Source: Sulfuriflexus mobilis
Lineage (GTDB): Bacteria > Pseudomonadota > Gammaproteobacteria > AKS1
Assembly: GCF_003967195.1 (NCBI RefSeq)
Contig: NZ_AP018725.1
Coordinates: 3,034,001-3,098,000, forward strand
Length of the DNA stretch: 64,000 nt
Reading direction: 5' to 3'
Under the pieces are notes generated by a model that saw only the letters and a list, made by a program, of their open reading frames with translations, was not told where the DNA came from and ran no database searches. The position numbers and the translations under genes are program-made. Each line of letters starts with the position of its first letter. Within the stretch, counting starts at the first letter, position 1. Shown here piece after piece: positions 1 through 8,386 of the stretch.

Positions 1-613
1 GATCCACTAAATTTTCTTCATCGGTAATAATGACATGGTCTGCCCCGGCATCAATCAAAAAAGCCTTTTTATCGGCTCCGCGTGTAGCCGCAATCACTGT
101 CGCCGATGAGGCTTTAGCAATCTGAATCGCAGCAAGGCCGACACTGCTACTAGCTGCTGTAATGAGTAAGGTGTCGCCTTGCTTTAGTTTTCCAAATTCA
201 ATCAACGCGCCAAAAACGGTTATATACTGCATCCAAATCGCCGTTCCTTCTGCAGCAGTTAAATTATCAGGATAGGGTGCAACCGCATACCCGGGTACAA
301 CGGGATTTTCACCGTAAACGCCATATTGTCCCATTGAAAATGCCGGCACAGTGCTAACCCTGTCGCCGACCTGAAGACCATTATTATCAGGGCCGACTTC
401 TTCGATAATTCCGCTCGCCTCATAACCAAGTCGACAGGGTGGTTCGGGGACCTCAAGATACTGTCCCTCGCGGAACATTACCTCCGCCCGGTTGAGGCCA
501 ATTGCCTCCACTTTAAGTCGCACTTCACCTTTGCCAGGCTTGGCCTTTGCTACCTCTTCCACCTTAAGCACATCAGCATTTCCTGTTTCATAAAAACGAA
601 TAATTTTTGGCAT
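1..613 (-). CDS. Zinc-independent MDR oxidoreductase, quinone reductase-like (3' end outside window)
   Basis: The reverse strand from the ATG at 613 stays open to the window edge and encodes about 204 residues beginning MPKIIRFYETGNADVLKVEE, the N-terminal GroES-like fold of medium-chain dehydrogenases/reductases. A nucleotide-binding turn of the type AASSSVGLAAIQIAK follows near residue 170. Zinc-dependent alcohol dehydrogenases carry a GHE motif; here it is GYEASG, so the enzyme is probably a zinc-free NAD(P)H:quinone reductase or enoyl reductase. It is transcribed away from a LysR-type gene at 732, the usual arrangement for a regulator and its target. The C-terminal part of the Rossmann domain is missing, so the substrate cannot be judged. 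Confidence 0.85.
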   Translation of the reverse strand, partial: MPKIIRFYETGNADVLKVEEVAKAKPGKGEVRLKVEAIGLNRAEVMFREGQYLEVPEPPCRLGYEASGIIEEVGPDNNGLQVGDRVSTVPAFSMGQYGVYGENPVVPGYAVAPYPDNLTAAEGTAIWMQYITVFGALIEFGKLKQGDTLLITAASSSVGLAAIQIAKASSATVIAATRGADKKAFLIDAGADHVIITDEENLVD

Positions 614-731
614 TATGGACCTCACTTTTTTCATGGTCTGCGGCAAAAACTGGCGAATTTGTAGTAACTGTCTCCGGTTACGCTGTTATAAACTGTATAT
701 AAGTCTATAATACTTAACAATTCATATATTA
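614..731. promoter_or_regulatory. Divergent intergenic region between the MDR gene and the LysR gene
   Basis: This AT-rich spacer separates the divergent starts. A good -10 hexamer TATAAT lies at 706-711 for the rightward LysR gene, with only a weak -35 (CTGTTA at 683-688, 17-bp spacing). LysR proteins usually bind such spacers at T-N11-A motifs, but no single site stands out. Confidence 0.35.
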
Positions 732-1649
732 TTGACTTACTGTTTAGTGAAAATTAACAAACTTCGACAACTTCCCAGGCTTTTGGCTTTCGCGGCTGTA
801 GCGGAAAAGGGCTCCTTTACACGGGCTGCCGAGGTACTCGGCGTCACCAAATCGGCTGTCAGTCAGCAAATTAGCTTGCTTGAGGAGGAGTTAGGTATAC
901 GAGTGTTAAATAGGACCACTCGAGGTGTATCTTTGACCGCCCTCGGTGAAAGCCTGCTGTCACAGTGCCAATTGCTTCAGGATCAGACTAACCGAATATT
1001 CACGGATGTTGTGAATGCAGGAGCCAATCCCCAGGGGCGTTTTGCAGTAACTTTCCCTCATGCATTTGAATCAAATATTGTAATTCCGGCTATAGAACAA
1101 CTATGCCTCGAGTTTCCAGGACTTGAGCCTGAGCTCATTGTTAGTGATAAGGCTCTGGATATTGTTTCAAACAACCTCGACGTTGCCATCTATTCAGGTG
1201 AGCTTCCTGATAGCAGCTACCGTGCATTACCCATTGGCGCCATGACAGAAATATTCTGCGCAACACCGCTCTATTTACATCGCGCTGCCAGCCCGGTAAC
1301 ACCAGAAAGCCTTGGTGAGCATCGATGGCTGGCAACAAGCTGGCAACAGCAAAAAATGCCTATATGGCATGTAGACTGTAACAAAAGCGATGTTATCCAA
1401 CTAAACCCGTTCGCCCGTGCTAATACCTTGGCCTGCGCATTAAAGATGGCCCTACGACACATGGGAGTAGTATTGTTAGCAGATGTGGTCGCCAAACCTT
1501 ATTTAAAGACGGGAGAACTGGTACATATCGCCCATCGTATTAGCGGGCCTCACTGGCCCGTTTATACCCTGCACGCCTATCATGGAGAAAAACCTGTCCA
1601 TCTGACGCGCTTTCACCAGTTAGTGAGCCGGTTCTTTATGGCATTATAG
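732..1649 (+). CDS. LysR-family transcriptional regulator
   Basis: The N-terminal winged helix-turn-helix (LLAFAAVAEKGSFTRAAEVL, then TKSAVSQQISLLEEELG) is a textbook LysR DNA-binding domain, followed by a linker helix and a periplasmic-binding-protein-like effector domain to residue 305, the normal family length. There is no ATG at the start. Either TTG at 732 or GTG at 747 (giving MKINKLRQLPRL) could be used and neither has a clear Shine-Dalgarno, so the start is uncertain by five codons. The divergent quinone-reductase-like gene is its likely target. LysR proteins of this subgroup often respond to electrophiles or aromatic compounds, but the inducer cannot be inferred here. Confidence 0.88.
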   Translation: MTYCLVKINKLRQLPRLLAFAAVAEKGSFTRAAEVLGVTKSAVSQQISLLEEELGIRVLNRTTRGVSLTALGESLLSQCQLLQDQTNRIFTDVVNAGANPQGRFAVTFPHAFESNIVIPAIEQLCLEFPGLEPELIVSDKALDIVSNNLDVAIYSGELPDSSYRALPIGAMTEIFCATPLYLHRAASPVTPESLGEHRWLATSWQQQKMPIWHVDCNKSDVIQLNPFARANTLACALKMALRHMGVVLLADVVAKPYLKTGELVHIAHRISGPHWPVYTLHAYHGEKPVHLTRFHQLVSRFFMAL

Positions 1650-1665
1650 AAATATATATTCTGAA

Positions 1666-1686
1666 TCAAGTGTTCTGCCCCCTTGA
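1666..1686. repeat. 21-bp repeat, left copy
   Basis: This 21-base unit begins TCAAGTGTTCTG and ends CCTTGA, so its ends (TCAAG/CTTGA) are complementary. A second copy with two mismatches lies at 2561-2581, and a more diverged version (GCACTGACCCCCTTT) lies near 2166-2180. The two good copies bracket two small membrane-protein genes. Confidence 0.6.
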
Positions 1687-1726
1687 TGACCTTGATTAAT
1701 GATTAATATAGCCGCATTTTACGACT

Positions 1727-2128
1727 CTAAAGCCGAGCCCGTTTCGATTTTGATGAAAGAATCGAAATGATAATTCCGAGTATCAGCCCAAACAAAGCAT
1801 CACCGATATATACCATTAGGGGAAGCCCACTTGTGAACCCCAGCATCAACGCCAATAGGCCAAACAGTATTAGTCCATACGCGCCCAGATCCAACATGGG
1901 TCCATAACCTAGAGGATTCCGTGCAAGAATAATAAAAAAAATGCCTATCAATCCAAAGACACCACAGACCACTCTAACAAAATAGACTACAACCGGTACA
2001 TTAGGCAGTGGCTCGATGCCGAACCACGAAATAAGATTTTCCAAAATTGCCCAAGGCAAAAAAATAAAAGGAACCGCTGTCAAGCATCCAAGAGCCGTTA
2101 CCCAGAGTGCAACTTTAAGACTTTTCAT
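1727..2128 (-). CDS. Small four-helix membrane protein of unknown function
   Basis: This reads MKSLKVALWVTALG... and encodes 133 residues with four hydrophobic segments and a basic C-terminal tail (SSKSKRARL). A start 21 codons upstream (2191) is possible in frame, but ATG 2128 is preceded by AAAGGAGCTAACA, a strong ribosome binding site, and gives a signal-like N-terminus. I do not recognise a named family. The gene follows another small membrane protein on the same strand, and both are more AT-rich than the core genes around them. They may be co-transcribed; function is unknown. Confidence 0.7.
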   Translation of the reverse strand: MKSLKVALWVTALGCLTAVPFIFLPWAILENLISWFGIEPLPNVPVVVYFVRVVCGVFGLIGIFFIILARNPLGYGPMLDLGAYGLILFGLLALMLGFTSGLPLMVYIGDALFGLILGIIISILSSKSKRARL

Positions 2129-2191
2129 ATTGTTAGCTCCTTTTAAATATACAAAAATAAAAGAGCACTGACCCCCTTTATTGCTTTTCAT

Positions 2192-2542
2192 TTACCCTCC
2201 CAGTTCGAATGTAGGAGTGTAAGTGCCAACTACAACATAAAAGTTTATTAGAATCGTTGCGACGATAAGACACCCAACGACTGTAATGGTATTAAGAATT
2301 AGAACCTCCTTTCTTTTCCATATGTCATAGGCGGTGAGCGCTGTCATAGCCATGAAAATATATATTAGTGGTTGTGCGTATGACAGTAGGGTTATTAGCG
2401 GGTGATCCTCTCTAAATGCTTTAAACATTGTGGAAAACTGTAGAGAAACCCTCGCCAGTAATATTTGCCAAATACACAATGCCACGAGAATGAAGCATGC
2501 TATATATTTAATTACGTTATATTTTCTATTCATGGCACACAT
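2192..2542 (-). CDS. Small three-helix membrane protein of unknown function
   Basis: This encodes up to 116 residues with three predicted membrane segments (CFILVALCIWQILLA, AQPLIYIFMAMTALTAY and ITVVGCLIVATILINFYVVV) and the basic loop DIWKRKE between the last two. The start may be ATG 2542 or ATG 2533 (MNRKYNVIKY); neither has a clear Shine-Dalgarno. It lies directly upstream of the four-helix protein, whose start is 64 bases past this stop. I recognise no family. The gene is AT-rich and lies between two copies of a 21-bp repeat, which suggests acquired DNA. Confidence 0.6.
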   Translation of the reverse strand: MCAMNRKYNVIKYIACFILVALCIWQILLARVSLQFSTMFKAFREDHPLITLLSYAQPLIYIFMAMTALTAYDIWKRKEVLILNTITVVGCLIVATILINFYVVVGTYTPTFELGG

Positions 2543-2560
2543 TATCTAACTGTAGTGATG

Positions 2561-2581
2561 TCAAGCGTTCTGACCCCTTGA
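2561..2581. repeat. 21-bp repeat, right copy
   Basis: This matches the unit at 1666-1686 at 19 of 21 positions (TCAAGCGTTCTG ... CCCTTGA) in the same orientation, 895 bp away. It lies just upstream of the small membrane gene pair, in an otherwise gene-free stretch (2543-2731). Confidence 0.6.
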
Positions 2582-2731
2582 TTCGTTTTGGTAAGGACTT
2601 TGCGTCTCTGTATATCCACACAAATCCAACTATTCCCGGCACTGCCCATGCGGAATAGTAAATGTAAAGAAAAAAGTTAGCGAAAAGGCAAAAGGTCCTG
2701 GTTACATATTTTCAATATTCCTTCTATTAAC

Positions 2732-2821
2732 AACTAACGGCAAACTAAGGGACCAATCTCCGTTTACCTGGTCCCAGTGTGTGATGCTTGTTCACGCACG
2801 AACCTTACCGCCTTGTTATAT
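2732..2821 (-). other. attC-like recombination site following the DUF1272 gene
   Basis: Read on the minus strand, the DUF1272 stop codon is followed within five bases by TATAACAAGGCGGTAAGG (2820 to 2803). About 90 bases on comes CCTTAGTTTGCCGTTAG (2750 to 2734). The outer TAAC/GTTA, then GGC/GCC, then TAAGG/CCTTA pair with unpaired spacers between them, and an inner GGGACCA/TGGTCCC pair adds to the fold. Terminal R boxes, offset L boxes and an imperfect hairpin just after a small ORF are the hallmarks of integron attC sites. The R' box (GTTAGTT) departs from the GTTRRRY consensus, so the site may be degenerate. Confidence 0.5.
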
Positions 2822-2824
2822 GCT

Positions 2825-3133
2825 TTAGCGTTCATAAGGTTTTCGACCATTTACAACATTAATTAATGTTTGATGATTCAGTTCATCTACTGGCTTGTGT
2901 ATTATTTTAACTGATGCAGGATGAGCGCCTAAGTAGTTATTGTTCTTTAGATTATTTTCTGGCCTTATTGGCCTGTGACAAAAGCCACCACCACAATTTG
3001 GGCAAACATTTTGAAGAATTTCATCAACGCATTTTTTACAGAATGTACACTCATATGAACATATCATTGCTTCTTGAGAATTAGGTGGCAATTGCTTATT
3101 ACAGTTTTCACATGTTGGGCGTAATTCAAGCAT
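2825..3133 (-). CDS. DUF1272 domain cysteine-rich protein
   Basis: This 102-residue protein begins MLELRPTCENCNKQLPP and carries four cysteine pairs or triplets (CENC, CSYECTFCKKC, CPNC) in about 50 residues, ending in the PIRPENN segment characteristic of the DUF1272 family (PF06906). The cysteine spacing implies one or two bound zinc ions. The C-terminal 35 residues extend beyond the usual domain. It is AT-rich, faces leftward, and its stop codon is followed at once by an attC-like site, so it may be a captured gene cassette. The biochemical function of the family is unknown. Confidence 0.85.
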   Translation of the reverse strand: MLELRPTCENCNKQLPPNSQEAMICSYECTFCKKCVDEILQNVCPNCGGGFCHRPIRPENNLKNNNYLGAHPASVKIIHKPVDELNHQTLINVVNGRKPYER

Positions 3134-3229
3134 TGTAATTCTCTTTTTCTTCCCTCACATAACTATAACTAGATGCTTGCACCTATAACAACCGCCCTGC
3201 ATAGATTATAGACTCACTTTCTTCACTGT

Positions 3230-4495
3230 CTATTCGCTCATCAGCTTATCCAGCACTGCAAGCACATCCGGCTCATCCCACTCGCGACTGCCAAACAGGG
3301 CATAGCGGATCTTGCCCTGCTTGCCGATCACATACGTGGTCGGGAAGGCGAACACACCCCAGTTTTTCAGCGCGGTGCCATCGCTGTCAAGCATGATGGG
3401 GAAATCGACCTGCACGGTCTCGGTGACAAAGCGCTGAATGGTTGCCTTATCTTCGGCCATGTTGATGGCGAGGATCTCAAACGGCTTGTCACGCAGTTTA
3501 TCCGCGAGCCGCTGCATGGAGGGCATTTCGTATACGCAGGGCGGGCACCACGAGGCCCAGAAATTCACCAGTACGACCTTGCCCTTGTAATCCGCCAGCG
3601 ACAGGCGTTTATCAAACAGGTCCAGCAGGCTTAATGGAGGTGGGGTGGGATTGCCGCCGTAAACTTTCAGTTCGCGCTCTTTCTTCGTGACCGCAATCTT
3701 GTCTTCCAGTGGCTGTTTGCTTAACACTGCCTGGCGTTTCGGCTCGAGGGTACTGACCAGTTTTGCCGCCTGCAACAACAGGCTCGGCAGCTTTTCGGCA
3801 AGCGTATCTTCAAAGGCCGTGGCATCGGGCCGGTAGTAAAAACGATCCCGCACACCGTTCAGGGCCCGCACAAAGACCTCGCTACCACCTTGCTCCAGGG
3901 CGGGGATGGTCTGCTCCAGCTTCCACCACCACGGCGACTTGTCTGGTTGCATGACAAAGATCGGCAGGTTGCTGGCCTTAACCACCGGCATGATCTCGGC
4001 GGCCTGACCCGGTTCCGGGGTTTCCAGAAAGAACTTCGGGCTTATGAGGATAAGGCCACGCAGGCTGTCACTTGAGGGGTGTTGTGTTTGCCATTGGCGC
4101 AGGCCACGCAAGACCGGGATCACACCACGGCCACTGGTTACCACATACACCTGCTTGCCGGTTTTACTCGCGGCCTCGACCAGACCCGCCAATTGTTCCG
4201 CCGGAATCTTATCCATACTGCTGGCAACCACGGGTAAAAAATTGGCCTCAAACAGATCCGGGTACCAGACCTCGATACCACTCTCTGCCAGCCGGCTTGC
4301 GGTATTCCGCTCGGCCTGCTGCAAACCCGCTTCAGGTGCCAGCCAGATAAACAACTGTTCACCCGCTGCCATGTAACGTTCGATTAACAGTTCACTGCCA
4401 TCCGACAACGTCAGCGGATATTCACTGGCCGCCTTCACTGACTGACAAAACAACAAAAGAAAAAATAAACTGTATTCAGGAAATCGTTTGATCAT
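3230..4495 (-). CDS. Secreted protein: hydrolase-like N-domain fused to a TlpA-type thioredoxin domain
   Basis: This 421-residue protein starts with a signal peptide (FFLLLFCQSVKAA, about residues 10-23). Residues 25-250 resemble an alpha/beta-hydrolase fold protein, but the nucleophile elbow reads TSGRG rather than GXSXG. Residues 285-421 are a TlpA/ResA-like thioredoxin domain with active-site WCPPC at 316-320, the cis-proline region FAFPTTYVI and the strand VVLVNFWASWCPPC. It probably acts in the periplasm as a thiol-disulfide reductase, for example in cytochrome c or disulfide maintenance. The fusion is unusual, since most TlpA proteins are 150-200 residues. No operon partner is evident: the nearest genes are over 60 bases away. 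Confidence 0.8.
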   Translation of the reverse strand: MIKRFPEYSLFFLLLFCQSVKAASEYPLTLSDGSELLIERYMAAGEQLFIWLAPEAGLQQAERNTASRLAESGIEVWYPDLFEANFLPVVASSMDKIPAEQLAGLVEAASKTGKQVYVVTSGRGVIPVLRGLRQWQTQHPSSDSLRGLILISPKFFLETPEPGQAAEIMPVVKASNLPIFVMQPDKSPWWWKLEQTIPALEQGGSEVFVRALNGVRDRFYYRPDATAFEDTLAEKLPSLLLQAAKLVSTLEPKRQAVLSKQPLEDKIAVTKKERELKVYGGNPTPPPLSLLDLFDKRLSLADYKGKVVLVNFWASWCPPCVYEMPSMQRLADKLRDKPFEILAINMAEDKATIQRFVTETVQVDFPIMLDSDGTALKNWGVFAFPTTYVIGKQGKIRYALFGSREWDEPDVLAVLDKLMSE

Positions 4496-4562
4496 AGTAG
4501 ATAATGGATAGGGATTACGATGAAAAATACTGCGTAGTCAGTATTTTCATGGCTACGTCTTG

Positions 4563-5786
4563 TTAATGCAATACTTCACTGCTGATATATTCACGTACAT
4601 CGATGCCATAAGTATTGGGCTCCAGTACCCGGCAGATTTCCAGTGACTGTGCGCTCTCGTCGCTTTTGAACCGTGACAGGTCAATCACCTTCGGTGGCAT
4701 CATGACTCTCTTTTCAGCATTACGCACCAGCATGATCATTGGCGTCAGACGTCGGCCTTGCGCTACCGAAATCACAATACCTACTTCTTCGCTATTCAGC
4801 TCCACCAGACTGCCAATCGGGTAAATACCCAGGCATTGAATGAATCGCTCAACCAGTTCACTATCCAGATCGGTCACACGCCACTCAAACATATTCTTCA
4901 ATGCATCAAGCGTATTCATGCCATGGTGATAAATACGGTCACTGGTAATCGCGTCATAGATATCGACAATCGAAACTACCCGTGCATACAGGTGTATCTC
5001 TTCTTCTTTCAGGCCGCGAGGATAGCCTTCACCATTCTTTCGTTCGTGATGCGAACGGGCAATCTCAGCCGCACTGGTAGGCAGGCCAATGGTCTTTTTA
5101 AGAATCTCATGGCCGTAGCTAGCATGGCTGCGCACCACAGTATACTCTTCATCGGTAAGCTTGCCTTCCTTGTTAAGGATCTCTAATGGCACACGCATCT
5201 TGCCGATGTCGTGCAGCAGGGCACCGATACCAAGCTCGTTCAGTTCTTCTGTGGTCAGGCCGAGATAACGACCGAAGGTCAAAGAAAAAATACAGACATT
5301 CATGCTATGAATGGCCGTGTACTCATCCCGCTTCCTCAAGTTGGTCAACCACTGCATGGCATCCGGATTGCGGACAATACTGTCCACCATATCGGACACC
5401 ACTTCCTTGGCCCCGCTAACATCGAGATTTTTTCCCATGCGCACATCAAGAAACATCGTATCTATTTGCATCCGGGTTTGTTCATGAACCTCGCGTGCCT
5501 TGGCTATCTCCTGTTCAAAACCAATCATGATTTCCGGGCGGCTACGTTGCTTCAGGTCAATCAGTTTTTTGTTTAACGATTGAGCATGAAGAATGGAAAC
5601 GTCAACATCGTCTCCCTTCTCCAGGTCGATGTGAACATACTCACATAATGATTTCAGCGTTTGCAGGTCTTCGTCTGAATCAACAACAAAACCCTGAAAT
5701 AGAAACGGCGACTCCAGCCATGGCCGATCCAATTCGGCCACGTACATCCCCTGTTTCAGGTGCATGATGTCGATTTGTCTTTTCAT
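4563..5786 (-). CDS. HD-GYP domain phosphodiesterase with N-terminal DUF3391
   Basis: This 407-residue protein has an N-terminal DUF3391 domain (about residues 4-130, starting QIDIMHLKQGMYVAELDRPW) and a C-terminal HD-GYP domain (about 150-340). The metal-binding signature HDIGK is followed by HHERKNGEGYP, the GYP motif with N where D is usual. HD-GYP proteins hydrolyse cyclic di-GMP to pGpG and GMP, so this is a likely cytoplasmic c-di-GMP phosphodiesterase affecting motility or biofilm. It stands alone between the thioredoxin fusion and a carrier gene. No receiver domain is present, so the signal input is probably the DUF3391 part. Confidence 0.9.
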   Translation of the reverse strand: MKRQIDIMHLKQGMYVAELDRPWLESPFLFQGFVVDSDEDLQTLKSLCEYVHIDLEKGDDVDVSILHAQSLNKKLIDLKQRSRPEIMIGFEQEIAKAREVHEQTRMQIDTMFLDVRMGKNLDVSGAKEVVSDMVDSIVRNPDAMQWLTNLRKRDEYTAIHSMNVCIFSLTFGRYLGLTTEELNELGIGALLHDIGKMRVPLEILNKEGKLTDEEYTVVRSHASYGHEILKKTIGLPTSAAEIARSHHERKNGEGYPRGLKEEEIHLYARVVSIVDIYDAITSDRIYHHGMNTLDALKNMFEWRVTDLDSELVERFIQCLGIYPIGSLVELNSEEVGIVISVAQGRRLTPMIMLVRNAEKRVMMPPKVIDLSRFKSDESAQSLEICRVLEPNTYGIDVREYISSEVLH

Positions 5787-5850
5787 TTATTTACGATGCC
5801 CGAACCCGTGACAGAAGAAATACCCCATGCCTGAAATCTAGCAGTGGAGA

Positions 5851-6813
5851 TTATGCACTACCTCTCTCATTTGTATTATTTACTGCCGTATTTCGGCGTA
5901 ACCAGGCTGAGGCACCCGCCGCAGTGAGGATGCACCAAACGGCAAACAGTGCACCCGGCAGGGCGGTGATGGGTGAAAAATGTGCAAGCGCCAGCGCCAC
6001 CCCCAGACCGGCATTTTGCATGCCTATTTCAATCGCCAGGGTCAGCTGATGCCGGGCATCAAAACCATACCACCTCGCCAGTAACCAACCCACAAGATAA
6101 CCAAGGGCGTTGACGAGGATAACTAGTAGAATTACTAGTATGCCGACCTCGGCGATGCGGGCCTGGTTCTTGGCCACGGCAAAGCTGCAGATGATCACAA
6201 TCGCGATGGCCGCCGCGGCCGGGGCAATCTGGCCGGCCTGCTGCAGGGTGCCACCCAGAAAACGCCTCACCAGCATGCCCAGCAACAGTGGCAACAGCAC
6301 GGTCAGTAATATGGTCTTCATCAGCGGCCAGAATTCAATCGGCAGGAAGGCCCCGCCCAGCCATTGCACCAGTGCCGGGGTCAGCAGCGGCGAGAGGATG
6401 GTGGCAACGGTGGTCAGGGCGATGGAAAAGGCCACCGCGCCACCGGCCAGGTAGACAATGACATTGCTCGCCATTGCACCGGGGGCACAGCCGACAATAA
6501 CAAAGCCGAGTGCCAGTTCCGGTGGCAGGTTACCCAACCAGGCGGCGGCGAAGCCCAGCAACGGCATGACCGTATACTGGGTCAGCACGCCGAGGCCAAT
6601 CTGCCCGGGGTGGCGCAAGGTTTCTTTCAGCTCGGTAGGCTGGAGGACAATGCCGAGTGCAAACATGGTGATGGCAAACAGGGCCAGAAAGACCTTGATG
6701 CCGAGGATCGAGCCATCAAAAATCAGAAAGGCCGCGGGTTGGAAATAGGCCCAGATGGCAGCTATCAGGGTCAGCGGCGCGAGGTTATTGGTGATCAATC
6801 TGGGAATGCCCAT
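5851..6813 (-). CDS. Bile acid:sodium symporter (BASS/SBF) family carrier
   Basis: This reads MGIPRLITNNLAPLTLIAAI... for 320 residues with about nine hydrophobic segments. It contains the family signature around VIVGCAPGAMASNVIVYLAGG and, later, EIGMQNAGLGVALAL, which form the crossover sodium and substrate sites in SBF proteins. A GTG start at 6885 would add 24 polar residues with no membrane function, so ATG 6813 is preferred. Relatives transport bile acids, pantothenate or other organic anions with sodium; the bacterial substrate cannot be named from sequence. The gene is monocistronic, with the next gene in divergent orientation. Confidence 0.88.
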   Translation of the reverse strand: MGIPRLITNNLAPLTLIAAIWAYFQPAAFLIFDGSILGIKVFLALFAITMFALGIVLQPTELKETLRHPGQIGLGVLTQYTVMPLLGFAAAWLGNLPPELALGFVIVGCAPGAMASNVIVYLAGGAVAFSIALTTVATILSPLLTPALVQWLGGAFLPIEFWPLMKTILLTVLLPLLLGMLVRRFLGGTLQQAGQIAPAAAAIAIVIICSFAVAKNQARIAEVGILVILLVILVNALGYLVGWLLARWYGFDARHQLTLAIEIGMQNAGLGVALALAHFSPITALPGALFAVWCILTAAGASAWLRRNTAVNNTNERGSA

Positions 6814-6951
6814 ATTCAATAAGTCTTTATGATCATTAGTCTTTATTCTTTTTGTGATGGCCGTCGCAAGGCAATTGCCAAGCACTGCCCGGAATTTTTC
6901 CGCTGAAAACCGATAATAGCACCGTCTTTACCGCATTACGGAGCCACGACC

Positions 6952-7110
6952 ATGCTGAATAAAATCATTTTGTTTGCCGCCCTGCTGATCCTTGGCCAGC
7001 AGGCACTGACCTGGCTGATGCAGTTCGACACCAACCTGCTGCGCGAGGTCGCCACCTCGATCCTGATCGCCCTGTTCCTGCAACCCGTCATCATGCACCA
7101 ATTCCGCTAA
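6952..7110 (+). CDS. 52-residue membrane peptide
   Basis: A short ORF begins MLNKIILFAALLILGQQALT and ends PVIMHQFR. A purine-rich ribosome binding site (ACGGAG, 6939-6944) lies 7 bases before the ATG. Two hydrophobic stretches (residues 5-15 and 34-48) flank a polar middle (QFDTNLLRE), suggesting a one- or two-pass inner-membrane peptide. Codon use and GC content match the neighbouring core genes. It lies between the SBF carrier and hemB, 66 bases ahead of hemB in the same direction, so it may share a transcript with hemB. I recognise no family. Confidence 0.6.
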   Translation: MLNKIILFAALLILGQQALTWLMQFDTNLLREVATSILIALFLQPVIMHQFR

Positions 7111-7142
7111 GTGGAGTTTGATTAACCGCCCGTCTCGGGTAC

Positions 7143-8193
<1,051 letters not shown>

Positions 8194-8239
8194 GGCCTTT
8201 GCAAGGGTAATACTGGCGGCTTTAAAACATAAAAATTGC

Positions 8240-8292
8240 TTGTCATAAAAATGTCATAAACTATTTGCAATCGGTCTTTCAGCCGATATACT
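8240..8292 (+). promoter_or_regulatory. PhoB box and promoter for the DUF47-pit operon
   Basis: TTGTCATAAAA (8240-8250) is followed immediately by ATGTCATAAAC (8251-8261): two TGTCATAAA repeats spaced 11 bp apart, as in the Pho box read by PhoB. Three bases further on is a -35-like TTGCAA (8265-8270), a 16-bp spacer and a -10 TATACT (8287-8292). The box lies just upstream of -35 rather than replacing it. The downstream genes are phosphate-related, which supports PhoB control; whether it activates or represses is not visible. Confidence 0.75.
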
Positions 8293-8327
8293 GCGCGCGA
8301 AACGAGCACACCATTACTATTAACGCT

Positions 8328-8371
8328 GATACTGAAAGCAGTATCGGGAAGCCGTACCGAATGGCGGTACG
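8328..8371 (+). promoter_or_regulatory. Two tandem hairpins in the leader of the DUF47-pit mRNA
   Basis: GATACTG-AAAG-CAGTATC (8328-8345) and CGTACCG-AATGG-CGGTACG (8353-8371) are two perfect 7-bp stems between the predicted promoter and the DUF47 start at 8387. The ribosome binding site GAAGAGG follows the second stem directly. They may stabilise the 5' end or mediate post-transcriptional control; no known riboswitch class is recognised. Confidence 0.5.
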
Positions 8372-8386
8372 AAGAGGACATCTACC

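Noticed and set aside
6364-6822. Long + strand open frame opposite the SBF carrier
   Set aside because: It is Gly/Gln/Arg-rich and antisense to a clear membrane-protein gene; typical of GC-rich mirror frames.
8328-8371. CRISPR-like or repeat array
   Set aside because: The two hairpins have different sequences and are not repeated.
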